Assembly (NCBI RefSeq): GCF_019279795.1
Contig: NC_056745.1
Coordinates: forward strand, 508,835,716 to 508,899,715
DNA length: 64,000 nt
Source of the DNA: Protopterus annectens
Lineage: Eukaryota; Chordata; Ceratodontiformes; Protopteridae
Direction: 5' to 3'
In this document: positions 24,081 to 34,828 of the stretch, one piece after another
Layout of the letters: every line of letters starts with the position of its first letter
Numbering within the stretch: position 1 is the stretch's first letter
Position numbers and translations under genes: made by a program
Notes under the pieces: model-generated
What the model was told of the DNA's origin: nothing
The model's input: the letters and a program-made list of their open reading frames with translations, nothing else
Database searches by the model: none

Positions 24081-24660
24081 TTCTTCATCCAAACTGAGGA
24101 AGATGCCTGGTGGAGGCTAGACAGCAGCAGATTCTGTACATGCTTTTTTCTTAAGAGGCAGCTGAAGTTTGGGATCTGTGGATTCAGCCATGGTACCCTG
24201 GGTCAATAACTTCAGATGCTGGTTTTCCAAACAAACAGAAGGGGAAAATAACTGGTTGCAGAGTGTCTTAGGGATGAATGCCTGACAGACATCACACGGA
24301 GTATGGTCATGCATAGCAACCAGACCACAACGTGTGTATCTTTATGGGGAATCTGCCACCTACAATCACATTTTCCCTTCCTGGATGACATGAAAACAAA
24401 CCACAAGAAAGAAAAGCAGGAACCCCAACAGGGCACTTATCTTTAGAAAGCTTGGTAGATGAACCAACTTGGTGGACAACGTACAGACTAAATTCAGAGG
24501 TAACATTTGGACTGGTGGCAAAGTTGTTCTGGGGGTTAGGCGCCTGTATATCACCATATGTACCTTGTGCCTTGCATGTAGGACATGTGATAAGGAAGGA
24601 CAGACATCTCAATGCCACATTACTGATGGTATGCAATGCCACTAACTGAATCAAGTCAAC
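24081..24660 (-). mobile_element. DIRS-like element B2, 5' leader right of the A2 insertion
   Basis: The stretch matches the leader and first gag segment of B1 (9,340-9,640) and B3 (47,960-48,485): cttcagatgctggttttc, then cattttcccttcctggatga, then gggcacttatctttaga. Orientation (minus) and order fit the B2 gag piece left of A2. The right limit is approximate. Confidence 0.6.
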
Positions 24661-25148
24661 AGTTAATAGTAAAGACTGAGGTAAATTTTAACAAGGTTAA
24701 TGTCCGCAAAGCCTCCTTCCAGCAGTTTACAAAAGCATGATGGTCAGAATTTTTAAAAATATACACAAAATATGTTATTAAAACCAATCTGGGGATTTTT
24801 CTTGTGCTTGAAACTGCTTTCTGTAGTGATTAGGTATGCACATCACCTCTGCTTAAAGCACAGAAAGGGGTTGGGAATACAGCAGTGTTAACTCGCCACA
24901 ATGCCTATAGTATGGAGACAGCTACTGGAAAGGAAGGCCTATCCTATGCAATGAACTAGCTGTTTTTTTGTATGGGTTATTTAGTGTTTTTATGTCAGAG
25001 TCATTTTCATACCATCGTATGCATTTTCAATGAAAACAAATATACTAAAATACAGTACTGTATATTACCATCCTTTGTAAAGGATTACATACATATCTGT
25101 ACATGCAAATACTCACATATACCGAAGTCATGTGTACTGCTTCATTGG

Positions 25149-25345
25149 CTCATAGGAGGCTACTAGGCTAATGGCCCTGGGGCCCTTACAAGCCTAACCA
25201 AGAGTTTATCCCCCCCAAAAAAACCTCAATCAGCACCTGTTGCCCCTGTCAGTGAGGGACACAGGTGGAACCCCTGGGACAAATTTTGTTTTCCCATCCA
25301 CTCATCAAGGTTGCGCTTGAAAAAGGTTAAAGCGTTCAGTTCATT
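25149..25345 (-). mobile_element. CR1-like LINE tail, copy b
   Basis: Only the 3' end is present. On plus it reads cataggaggctactaggcta, ggcccttacaagcctaacca, then the distal atccactcatcaaggttgcg. The same order occurs in copies c and d. It lies within the presumed FRS2 3' flank. Confidence 0.7.
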
Positions 25346-27228
25346 TTTGCTCTTAAATAATGTCTGTAAATCCTTTCAGGTAACTTGCACATAATTTTCC
25401 CAATATAATAACTGATATGATGTGTACTAGCAGTATAAATGAACCCTTTGGTACTGCATGTGTATCCCTCATCTACTTTAAAAACTCTCTCATTATTTAC
25501 AGTTAAAAATTAGATGTATGAACCTACATTGACTACATATGCCACACAGTAATGTGCCTGGCTTTTTTTTTTGTTTTACCTTGATGGACCTAGGTTTCAT
25601 TTTTCATCAATTATATTTTAATACTCTCTTAAAAATAAGGTTAAAGGAGGCCAGAAACCATGGCTGCCAACTCTTGGTTTCCAAAAATTATGGTCTAGTT
25701 ATTAACTACTACACTTTTAATACTATTCAGATCTACAGAAAATGTCAAACCTTTTGTCTAAAACTTCTTTCTTTAGGTTATTTTCCAATAACCTACATTT
25801 TTCTAGCATGCATCCTAAGCATGTTAAGACAAACTGTTAAAGGTTGATAAGTAAAGCTGGCTAGACTTACTGCCACTGATAAATTCTGGACAATGAATTT
25901 TCAAAGCTGAAAAGTTTATTTTGGATTGGGGGCGGTACTCAGGGTAATTAATAACACAAAAGGTACTACTGGACAATAGGTCCATGAAATTTCAAGTGAT
26001 TCTTAAACTTTATTTAGAAGAAATTCTGAAGATTTCAAATAGAATGAATTTTTCACTTGATTTTTAATTGGATTTTCATAGTATTAAAGATGCAGTAGTT
26101 AATAATCGGAAAACCATTTTGGGGACTCAAGAGTTGACAACCATGATTGTGCCCCCCCCCCCTCTAAACTTACTTTTAAGAGGGACAAATGATGCTGGAA
26201 ACCAAAACAAAGGTACGCACTTCAAGATGTGACATATGCAGCAAGTGCAGGTTCATAAATACATGTATAATTTGTCACGGAAAAATGTAATGAAAAGTTT
26301 TAAAGTGGATGAGGGATACACATGCAATATTAAGGGGGCTGATAATCTCACTACATACATACCAAGTGAACTTTACATTTGGAAAAGTATAAGGAAATTA
26401 TCCAAAAGGATTTATGAATATAATTTAGTTATCAAGTACAAAAATAAAAAAACTTAAACACAGCTTGAAATGTCAGAATTTAAAAAAAAAAAAAAAGTTT
26501 TTTGGTCATTGCAAGGGTGGTAATTTTGATATTCTCAAATCAACAAAACTGTATTGGCAACTGAACTTAAATGCAATATAAGAACAAAGTTTAAATGATA
26601 AAAATTGCACTTTAAATTTGTATTTGAAATAAATTTGGCTGCGATTTAAAAAATGCAATCATGTGACTAATCATGTGACTTAGGAATGACTTTCTTTGAA
26701 GGTTTTTTTTTTTTTTTGTGGTTGGGCATTCTGTAGTAGCAGTTATTGCATGACATTAAAGGGACAAAAATTCCTAGTTTTAAACTTGGCGCATTTACAC
26801 CATGCAACATCCTGGGCTTTGACATGCAGCCTGCCTCTTCATTCTCCAAAACAGTCACATTTGATGCAACCTTAACAAAAGTAGAATATACAAGTCACAG
26901 TGAAGGAATGCTACACTTCCAGAGACATCAACCTTCATGGTCCAATCCAAATGTGTCTAGAGAGTACAGTACACAACGTCCTGGTCTTCATTTTTCTGCA
27001 TGCCACTTGGTTATTCAAAAGACAAGAGAGTACTCAACTAAGAAAATGCATATATTGTCATTTCAGTTGCACTTATAAATATCTGAAAACAATTAAGTAC
27101 TTTAAAAAGCTACCATTATACATGTGCACAAGTGTAAAACCCTTTTATTGCCAAGCTGGAGAAAAGTCTTATTGGCACTGATGTTCACGTGAAAGAGGTT
27201 TAGGCATATCAAAAATACAGACATTTGT

Positions 27229-27259
<31 letters not shown>

Positions 27260-27330
27260 GCACGACTGGTGAACTATATTTATAACCTGAAAACAAACCA
27301 AATGTAACATTTAAAAGGTTAAAAAAATTA

Positions 27331-27420
27331 GTGTTAATTATATGTGCACCAACATTTTGCACTGCATCATAAAAAAAAATAGTGTTAATTATATGTGCAC
27401 CAACATTTTGCACTGCATCA
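27331..27420. repeat. Short tandem duplication, 51-bp period
   Basis: About 39 bp starting gtgttaattatatgtgcacc occurs at 27,331 and again at 27,382, separated by an A-rich spacer. Confidence 0.9.
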
Positions 27421-27788
27421 CTCTCGCTTGTTATCTCACAGCTGTGGAATGTTTAAAGGGCAACATTCAAAGTAAACAAACAGCAATAATTTGGCAAAAA
27501 TGTACTTTGATAGTTTTTGGACAACTTCACTGTCCTATGAAACAAATAAATTTTATATTTAAACTACTTTTATACAACTGTTACATATTTAAGAGAACAT
27601 GAAATTTATATAATGCAAATTAGAACAAAATAATTTTTACAATATATGGTGTAAAGACAAATGTGAAACTGAAAACAATTTTGGCTTTTGCAATGTGTAC
27701 ACTCCTACACTCAGTAGCAAACCGCTTATTTTTATCAAGTCATTTATTATGACCACAATAAACCAAACTGCATTCAACCATCTTGTGT

Positions 27789-27855
27789 GTGTATATATCT
27801 ATATATATATCTATATATATATATCTATATATATATCTATATATATATATCTATA

Positions 27856-27898
<43 letters not shown>

Positions 27899-27901
27899 AT
27901 A

Positions 27902-27946
<45 letters not shown>

Positions 27947-27967
27947 CTATCTCTGTCTTTATCTCTA

Positions 27968-27998
<31 letters not shown>

Positions 27999-28124
27999 CT
28001 CTATATCTCTCTCTCTATATATACATATATATATATATATATATAGATATATATAGATATATATATATATATATCTATATATCTATATATCTATATATCT
28101 ATATATATATATCTATATATATAT
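27789..28124. repeat. (TA)n / (TC)n compound microsatellite
   Basis: About 335 bp of TA dinucleotides with interspersed TATC and TCTC units. The long Ile-Tyr-rich frames across it are artefacts of the repeat. Confidence 0.97.
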
Positions 28125-28757
28125 AAAATGGTTCAGGGGCTTTTATTATTAAAAAAATCCTATGCAGTGAGGTTAGCATATAGCTACTGGATTCCTACAA
28201 GGATAACCAGTATTAATGGATGAAGTTCCAAATGTTATGGTATAAAATAAAATGCTTAAATAAACTGAAGACCATTTTTAAGTATTCAGTGAAGTACCAT
28301 TCTGTTATGTGCATTTTTGTTTAAGTTTTGGCAAAATTTCAGTGGAAAAATGCAATCTTGAGTACCAAATACATCTACCTTGCGAAACAAGACTGTAAAT
28401 TATTGTAGTTTAACACTGACCTGCAAGTAGTGTGCACCTAAGAATTATACAATTTTCAACAATTGGTGCTATTCATCTATATATCCATGAAACTGGTATG
28501 CAACTCAATGCTGCTGGAACTGATGAGGCACTGTTAACTGTTGTAATTGCTGAAAATGTAAGTGTAACTACCCTAAACAGGATTGCTACTAATGAGTACC
28601 TGATATTCAATGATTACCATTAGACTAGCTCCTAATATACTGCAGAATAACTATTACAGTATATTAGTCATATAAAAATGGCAGCTGAAGCACCTACATC
28701 TTCATCTGAATAAATTTCATAAAGTTGCAATTTAAGGAAAAATAGTGCTTCTCAAGC

Positions 28758-29705
28758 TCACATTGGTAGGTCAGTACTGTTATGCCTAGTTTTTCTTGAT
28801 GAACCATCCTCTCTTGGCAGTGCTTTCTGCAAGCTGGACATAGCAACAGTCCTTTCAATGTCTATTACAGCATATAGCTCTGCTCGCCTGGTGGGAGTTT
28901 GTGGAAGTGGAGTGGTAGGAGTTTTTGGAGTCTGTGGATTATCTGAGTCGCTACCACCTTCCAACTCCACCTGAATATAGTTGAGCTGCCTGTGTTCTAA
29001 ACTTGGCCTTCTGATATCAAAATTAAACACAGATGACGTGCAGTCCCGTCTCCTTGGAAACTCTACTTTGTGAGCACTTGTGGGAACAGTCACATTTTCT
29101 GTATTGATATAGTTATGCATTGCATCACAGTTACTGTGATGACCATTAAGAGATGGTGTACCTGGTCCTAAAAAATCCTCTTCATCTCTGCTCATCTTGC
29201 ATGCCTCCCAGACTGGGGGTAAAGATGGAAGATTTTCATAATTCAGTAAAGCAGTTCGCCTTTGTGCTGAATTGTTCATATTCTGGGAATCTGAATTGCC
29301 AGCTGTTGCTGGACGACTCTTTCTGATCCCCGTTGAACTGGAAATGGACAAGCCATTAATATTTTCATAAACCTGCTTATCACCGGACAAGGTCTCCTTG
29401 CGTTCGTCACTGTCATAGCCAGTGTCCCAGTCATTATTGGTCACACCCCCTCTAGCTTCTTTTACAAGATGCTTCTCTCTCTCTTTCTCCATCAACTGTC
29501 TCTGAACAGGTGTTGGTCCCAAAACAAATTTTACGCCTTCAGTTTCCAGCAGTACATGAGGATTTCTATCTTCAATAGAAATACTAGGCTCAGCTCGAGC
29601 CCTACTGTTTTCAATATTTGAAAGTCTTGCTTCTAATGCTGTGGGTGTGTTGCACTGGTTTTTCCGTTCTTCTTGAACACCAGTGGTGTTGACGTAAGTG
29701 TGAAC
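28758..29705 (-). CDS. FRS2: FRS2 last coding exon (C-terminal docking region)
   Basis: This is the terminal coding exon of the FGF-receptor and neurotrophin-receptor docking protein FRS2. FRS2 sits at the plasma membrane and recruits GRB2 and SHP2 to start RAS-MAPK signalling. The exon encodes 315 residues and ends ...STDLPM then TGA (28,758-28,760), as vertebrate FRS2 does. The 3' splice acceptor AG is at 29,707-29,706, preceded by a T-rich tract, and the frame enters in phase 0 (GTT, Val). All six known phosphotyrosine sites are present: YVNT (exon residue 4), YENI (113), YENL (156) and YINT (199) match the GRB2 sites; YIQV (243) and YAVI (278) match the SHP2 sites. The Thr-Pro-rich stretch QTPKTPTTPLPQTPT, a MAPK feedback target in the family, is also intact. 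No stop interrupts the exon. The frame can be read from an internal Leu (TTG), but the true coding entry is the splice site. Identification rests on recalled family sequence and is very secure. Confidence 0.96.
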   Translation of the reverse strand, partial: VHTYVNTTGVQEERKNQCNTPTALEARLSNIENSRARAEPSISIEDRNPHVLLETEGVKFVLGPTPVQRQLMEKEREKHLVKEARGGVTNNDWDTGYDSDERKETLSGDKQVYENINGLSISSSTGIRKSRPATAGNSDSQNMNNSAQRRTALLNYENLPSLPPVWEACKMSRDEEDFLGPGTPSLNGHHSNCDAMHNYINTENVTVPTSAHKVEFPRRRDCTSSVFNFDIRRPSLEHRQLNYIQVELEGGSDSDNPQTPKTPTTPLPQTPTRRAELYAVIDIERTVAMSSLQKALPREDGSSRKTRHNSTDLPM

Positions 29706-30239
29706 CTAAAAACAAACATGTATGGGTACAATTATTATAAATATCTACAATGCCCCCCCAAAGACTCACTTCACTAGCATACAAGTACTTAAACATCTAA
29801 AGGAAAATAAAGTGACAAAAAACAATACAAAGATTTTACATGATGCAAAAAAAATGTAAATATATTACAGTTTCCAGTAGTTTTGACTTTCAGTAGAAAG
29901 AGTTAGTGTACTTTCCCTCTTAAATAATCGTATGAGCATTTACTTTAGCCAGAAAGTGAAAATATTTTGTTGGGGATGCTTACCATCCCTCACATCTACG
30001 AGTCTCTGACCTCCAAGGTACTTAACTTTTGGAATTTTACACACTGACTTGGCTAGTTTTTAACAGCTGAACAATGCCCCCCCCCCAATCAAGCTAACAA
30101 TTTGTCTCAATGAAGCTCCACTACTGCAAATATGCTTCAGCCTTAAAGTACTTCTAGGTCTTTCTTCCAGTGGAAGAAACTATTACACAACTACATAACA
30201 TTAAATAACTCAATTTATTAAAAAAAAAAATTATATATG

Positions 30240-30242
<3 letters not shown>
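29706..30242. other. Intronic DNA next to the last FRS2 exon
   Basis: It is AT-rich with short homopolymers (a C run near 30,077) and shows no recognisable gene or repeat. The acceptor's T-rich tract is at its left edge. Confidence 0.6.

Positions 30243-30320
<78 letters not shown>
30243..30320. repeat. (TA)n microsatellite
   Basis: An almost pure TA run of nearly 80 bp in the FRS2 intron, about 540 bp inside the intron from the last exon. Confidence 0.97.
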
Positions 30321-30322
<2 letters not shown>

Positions 30323-30504
30323 TTGTAGTAATCCAAAAACTCACCTTTCTCCAAAAGGACAGGATGTTTACCTGTCCTGTTAAAGGAATCATGCCTTTAA
30401 TGATCTGATACAATGATCACTCAAACTTCTTTCTTCAGAGCTGACTCCTGCAGTAGTAGCTACAGGATAAATACACAGTAGCAGTGAATTAGGGATAAAA
30501 TCCC

Positions 30505-30700
30505 CTACAAGTCCAGTACCATAGCGCAGAGGGATAAGGTGTCACTGCACTTCAGATGACCTGGGTTCAACTAACAGCAGACAGAAGAACAGGACAGGTG
30601 GAGGATGTGAGTGAGCAGCTGATGCCTGCAAACACATCCTGGAGTAGAGTCTGCCTAAGCATCCCCTGCTGCAATTAGGATACTGCTTGGTCAGGACGAC
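30505..30700 (+). mobile_element. tRNA-derived SINE (probable)
   Basis: A box A-like stretch (tagcgcagagggataaggtg from 30,522) and a box B-like stretch (gggttcaacta, 30,563-30,573) lie about 40 bp apart, as in tRNA-derived RNA polymerase III promoters. Between them is cactgcacttcagatgacct, typical of SINE heads. The body downstream is not assigned to a family, and the right limit is approximate. Confidence 0.6.
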
Positions 30701-31633
30701 GCAAATCCTTGGAAGTGTGCAAACACCTCCCTTAAGCAGCAGTTACAGAGCTTGCAAGGCTGTGGTGGGGTGGAAAAGTGTTAAGAGCACACATCTGCAA
30801 CAGTATGATGCTGACCAGCTTCTGCATTCTCCTCACTGGCCCTGGATGTTGGCCAGGTTGCTCCAGGGGATAGGTTAAGGCAGGTATAAAAAAACTACTG
30901 AATGAGGAGAGGAGCTGGTGGCAGACAGTGGTCAGCTGCAGGGGGTAAAACACGATCTGTAACAATACTATCCCAAAGCCAGTCATGCCTCTAGACTGGG
31001 CTTCTAGTAAGATTGGAGTACTACTAAATGATGACAGTTCCAAGCAGCTTCATTGCAGCTGGACTCAATGTACATTAAACTGAAGTTTTTTTTTTCTGTA
31101 GGTCCCACATACCTACATTAAAGTGAGACATTATGCACACCAGTAACTGTATTTTACTACAAATCTCTGCATTTTAATAGAAAGAGGAATGGCTCCAATG
31201 TGACACTTTTGGTTTCTGTTTGGCAGTTTTGAAGTGTGCTTCAAAGACTACCTTTTGCAAACACACACACACACCCATACGCATCTACACACTGGAAGAC
31301 TAAGACAAATTTGGAGTCTCATACATAGATGCAACATCTGAAACTGTTATAAAGTGCTGACATCTTCAATGGGACCAGGTCACTGAAAATTTGTGTGCAC
31401 ATTACAGTTTGCAACTCAAATCTTTTCTGCTCAAGTTCTACTACTAATACATTTTACTGAAAAATAAGAGGCCGACTTAAATAACTGCTAGTGCAACCAT
31501 CTGTGTGTGTGTTGCAAGTTTACATCTCAACCTCTTAGGACAAGAATTCTGGACAAAACAAAAAATAACGAGACAAAGGCCCAAAAATAGGGAAAAATAT
31601 AAAATATTTATAAAACTTACAAAGGTGACAGAA
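30701..31633. other. Intronic DNA, no gene seen
   Basis: This may include the SINE body at its left. It contains a short (CA)n run near 31,262 and otherwise nothing recognised. Confidence 0.5.
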
Positions 31634-31676
31634 AGTACAGTTGTGTACACTTACCATAAATGTAGATGTTCGAGTG

Positions 31677-31850
31677 TATTCACTGTTGCAGTCCTAACAT
31701 ATGGGTTATCTGGCTCCCGGTAGCCCTCAGTCGGCCAGAATACCAGAGTTCTCAGTATATGACGTCGGTTGACGCCGGTTGTAAAACTGACGTCAGAACG
31801 TAAAGTATAAAAAGGGAGGTAGCCGATGCCATTTCCTCAGTTTTTCTCGC
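31677..31850 (-). repeat. DIRS-A4 3' inverted terminal repeat arm
   Basis: Reverse complement of 36,934-37,100 with minor differences: shared cactgttgcagtcctaacat, atgggttat and gccatttcctcag-type pieces (some bases differ). Confidence 0.82.
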
Positions 31851-31977
31851 TTTAACTGTGAGGAGCCCCCAAAAGAAGGCTAACCCAAGAAGGAAACACC
31901 CTGGAAACATGTCATACAAAATGTTAAAATAGTCTGTACCTTAGGAAAAGAGGGGGAATGGAGGGTGGGAAACCAGA

Positions 31978-32036
31978 ACTGCAACAGTGAATACACTTGA
32001 ACATCTACATTTATGGTAAGTGTACACAACTGTACT
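31978..32036 (+). repeat. DIRS-A4 inner inverted copy of the end block
   Basis: Reverse complement of the outer block 31,634-31,694 (one mismatch region). It contains ttatggtaagtgtacac. Confidence 0.85.
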
Positions 32037-32130
32037 ATTTCTTCGTGTTTCACTGTTGCAGTCCTAACATATGGGTTGATTCCCAAAGCCCAGGAAAAAG
32101 AAAAAAAAAGGGGGGAGGAAGGATCACAGA

Positions 32131-33129
32131 TTAAGGGTTGGTAAGGAGGCCCTGCAAGACTGCAGAGGCAAAACCAGCCCTGGATTTAGAAAACAAGGGA
32201 AGATTGTAATGCTTTGTGAAAGTATGGACAGAAGACCAAGTAACTGCTTCTAGAATGTCCTTAGTAGGCACACCTCTCAAAAAAGCTGCGGAGGTAGAGG
32301 GTGCTCTAGTAGAATGGGTCCTAATACCTTGAGAGGGAACCTTCCCATGCTGCAGGTAACAAAAGTGAATATAGTGAGCAATCCATTTGGACATGGTTTG
32401 TTTTGAAATAGCTTTACCCTGAGCTCCAGGAGCAAAACTAACCAACTGTTCACATTTTCAAAAGGATTTAGTCCTGTCCAAGTAAAATCTCAGCTGTCTA
32501 TGCACGTCAAGAGAGTGCAGGATCCTTTCCCTTTTATTCTGGGGATTGCTGAAAAATGTACGTATGTGAATAGACTGGTTAAGAGTTAAGCTGGAAACTA
32601 CCTTAGGCATAAAGGAGGGATTAGTTCTCAGAGAAACCCTATCTTAATGAAAAATAATGAAAGGTTCTACTGCCATTAAGGCGTGTGGCTCCGATACTCT
32701 TCTGGCTGAAGAGATAGCCAAAAGAAAAGCAGTCTTCCAAGAGAGAAACTTCAAATTTGCAGAGGCAGCTGGTTCAAAGGGAGGCAGAGTAAGCCTTTCC
32801 AGGACAAAATTAAGATCCCAAGCTGGAGTAGAAGCTCTTCTGGGAGGTCTGAGATTGCTAGCACCCCTCAGCAACTGCTTCATTAAGGGGTGAGAAAAAA
32901 TGGGTTGCTCAAAAGAACAATGAGCAGAAATTGCTGAAGCGTGAATTTTGATGGAAGAAAAAGAAAGTCCACCACTAAGCAATCCTGCTAGGTAATCTAG
33001 AATGAGAGAAAGAGAAGGATGAGAGGAGTCTTCTCCTTGAGCCTGCATCCAAGAGCAAAATCTCTTCCATTTATCTGCATAGAATTTTCTGGTGCTAGGC
33101 CTCCTGGCCTCATGAAGAACTTCAATCAC
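32131..33129 (-). pseudogene. DIRS-A4 tyrosine recombinase region
   Basis: The frames show RRPSTRKFYADKWKRFC, LSGGLSFSSIKIHASAISAH, SARRVSEPHALM, IRTHSTRAPSTSAAFL and WSSVHTFTKHYNLPLF, which are the Arg, His-x-x-Arg and Tyr blocks of the family. It is broken. Confidence 0.8.
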
Positions 33130-33341
33130 CTATTGGGAAAGACTTAAAGTACTAGGCAAGCAGTTAAATATAGAGTTTGAAGAGGAGGATGAAGGAATTT
33201 TCCCCCTTCTTGAACAGATCTGGTACTAGGGGAAGATGCCAAGGCTGAGCCTGGGAAAGGCTTCGAAGAAGGGGATACCAATGCTGCCTGGGCCAATCTG
33301 GTGCTACCAGAATAGCCTTTGTTTTTTTTTGTCCCCTATCT

Positions 33342-34809
33342 TTAGCTGCACTCTGGAAGAAGAGGTAGGGGAGGGAATGCATAAACTGAGAGATTTGTCC
33401 ATGGGAAGGACAATGCGTCCACCCTCCAAGCTTTGTTGTGAAACTCCCTGGTGCAGAAGGTTGGAAGGAGATGATTGGTGTGAGAGGAGAAAAGATCCAC
33501 TTGTGCGGTACCCCAATGTTGAGTGATGCAATGGAAAATGTCCTTGTTCAATTGCCACTCGTGAGGATCCAGAAAATGCTTGCTCAAATGATCCGCCAGG
33601 AAGTTTAGCCTCCCTGGAAGATACTGGGCTATTAGATGCATGCCCATGGAAGCTGCTATAGTCTATAGTCTCATGCTTTGTCTGCACAAGGGGTAAGAGC
33701 GAGTCCCTCCCTGCTTGTTGATGTACCACATGACTGTGGTATCGTCTGTCCTGATCAGCAGAGTCCCAGGCTAAAGTAGGTCCCTGAAAGCCAGCAAGGC
33801 CTGCTGCACTGACAGCAATTCTTTTAAGTTTATGTGCAGAGGAATCTGCTGGGTGCTCCAAGTCCCCTGTATGCCCCTGCCCCCAGATGAGCTTCCCATG
33901 CAACTTCTGACGTGTCTGTGGTGACAGCCTGGGTGGCAGGTGGTGGGCGGAAAGGCAGACCCTTGTTCTGAGAACAGGCCGTCGCCCACCAGAGAAACTC
34001 CATTTGTAGACAGGGAATTAGGGGAAGAATCCAGTCTAAGTCCTGCGTGTGTTGACACCAAAGATTCTTGAGGTACCATGGAAGTTTTCTCATATGCAGC
34101 CTTGCATATGGGATCATCAAAATACAAGAAGCCATGAATCCCAGTGCTTGCAGGAATTGCCTTGCAGATAAGCTGGGTCATGATTGCCAAGTTCATGAAG
34201 TAAGCAGAGATCTTCTTGCTTCTGTTGAGGGAGAAATACCATCTGGGTGGCTGTATTCAGACTCGCACTCAGGAAACCAATCTCCCTTGTAGGAACCAAC
34301 TTTGACTTCTTTTAGTTGAGAGTGTAACCCAAAGAGGCAAGAATGTTCAAGTCCAAATCCTTTTCTAGTTGTTCTGGGGAGTTTGCTTGAATGAGACAGT
34401 CGTCCAGGTAAGGATAAATTTGAATGTTTCTCTGCCTGCAGTAAGCAATGGCTGGAGCCAGGCACTTTGCAAAAACTCTGGAAGCAGTAGATAAGCCAAT
34501 GGGGGGTGCAGAGAATTGAAAGTGTTGCTCCCCATCCCTGAAGTGGAGGAACTGCCTGCAACTCTCCCTTATTGGGATGTGTAGATAAGCCTCCTTGAGA
34601 TCCAGAGTTACCAGCAATGAATCCTTGCCCAGCACTTGTAGTAACTGTTGAAAGGTGAGCATCTTGAATTTGGGAATCGCCAGGAAAGTGTTTAGAATAG
34701 ACAAATCCAGAATGTGGCACCAGGTTCCCCCTTTCTTGGGTACCAGAAAAAGTCTTGAATCAAAACCTAGGCCTGCCTGATTTACAGGAACTGGCTCTAT
34801 AGCCCCCAA
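33342..34809 (-). pseudogene. DIRS-A4 reverse transcriptase-RNase H region
   Basis: RT blocks are LGFDSRLFLVPKKGGTWCHI, LVTLDLKEAYLHIPI and IYPYLDDCLIQA. RNase H-side pieces are INLKELLSVQQALLAF and DPHEWQLNKDIFHCI. It is broken. Confidence 0.78.
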
Positions 34810-34828
34810 AGTCAGGAGGGAGGAAATT

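Larger units (their letters stand above)
24661..28757 (-). other. FRS2 3' UTR and downstream sequence; gene-free AT-rich DNA
   Basis: This stretch follows the FRS2 stop codon on the minus strand and contains no convincing coding frame. It is AT-rich with A/T homopolymers (about 26,479, 26,702 and 27,232), a long microsatellite (27,789-28,124), a short tandem duplication (27,331-27,420) and a CR1 tail (25,149-25,345). Vertebrate FRS2 has a long 3' UTR, so part of this is expected to be transcribed. Several minus-strand AATAAA hexamers exist, for example near 28,142 and 26,010, but I cannot say which is used. Confidence 0.5.

Noticed and set aside
26236-26457. Small Lys-rich frame in the 3' region of FRS2
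   Set aside because: AT-rich chance frame without motif, likely UTR or flank.
27695-28126. Long open frames rich in Ile, Tyr and Ser
   Set aside because: They are translations of a TA/TC microsatellite and have no protein-like composition.
30510-30590. A functional tRNA gene
   Set aside because: Box A and B are present but the arms do not form a cloverleaf and box B is degenerate; a SINE head explains it better.
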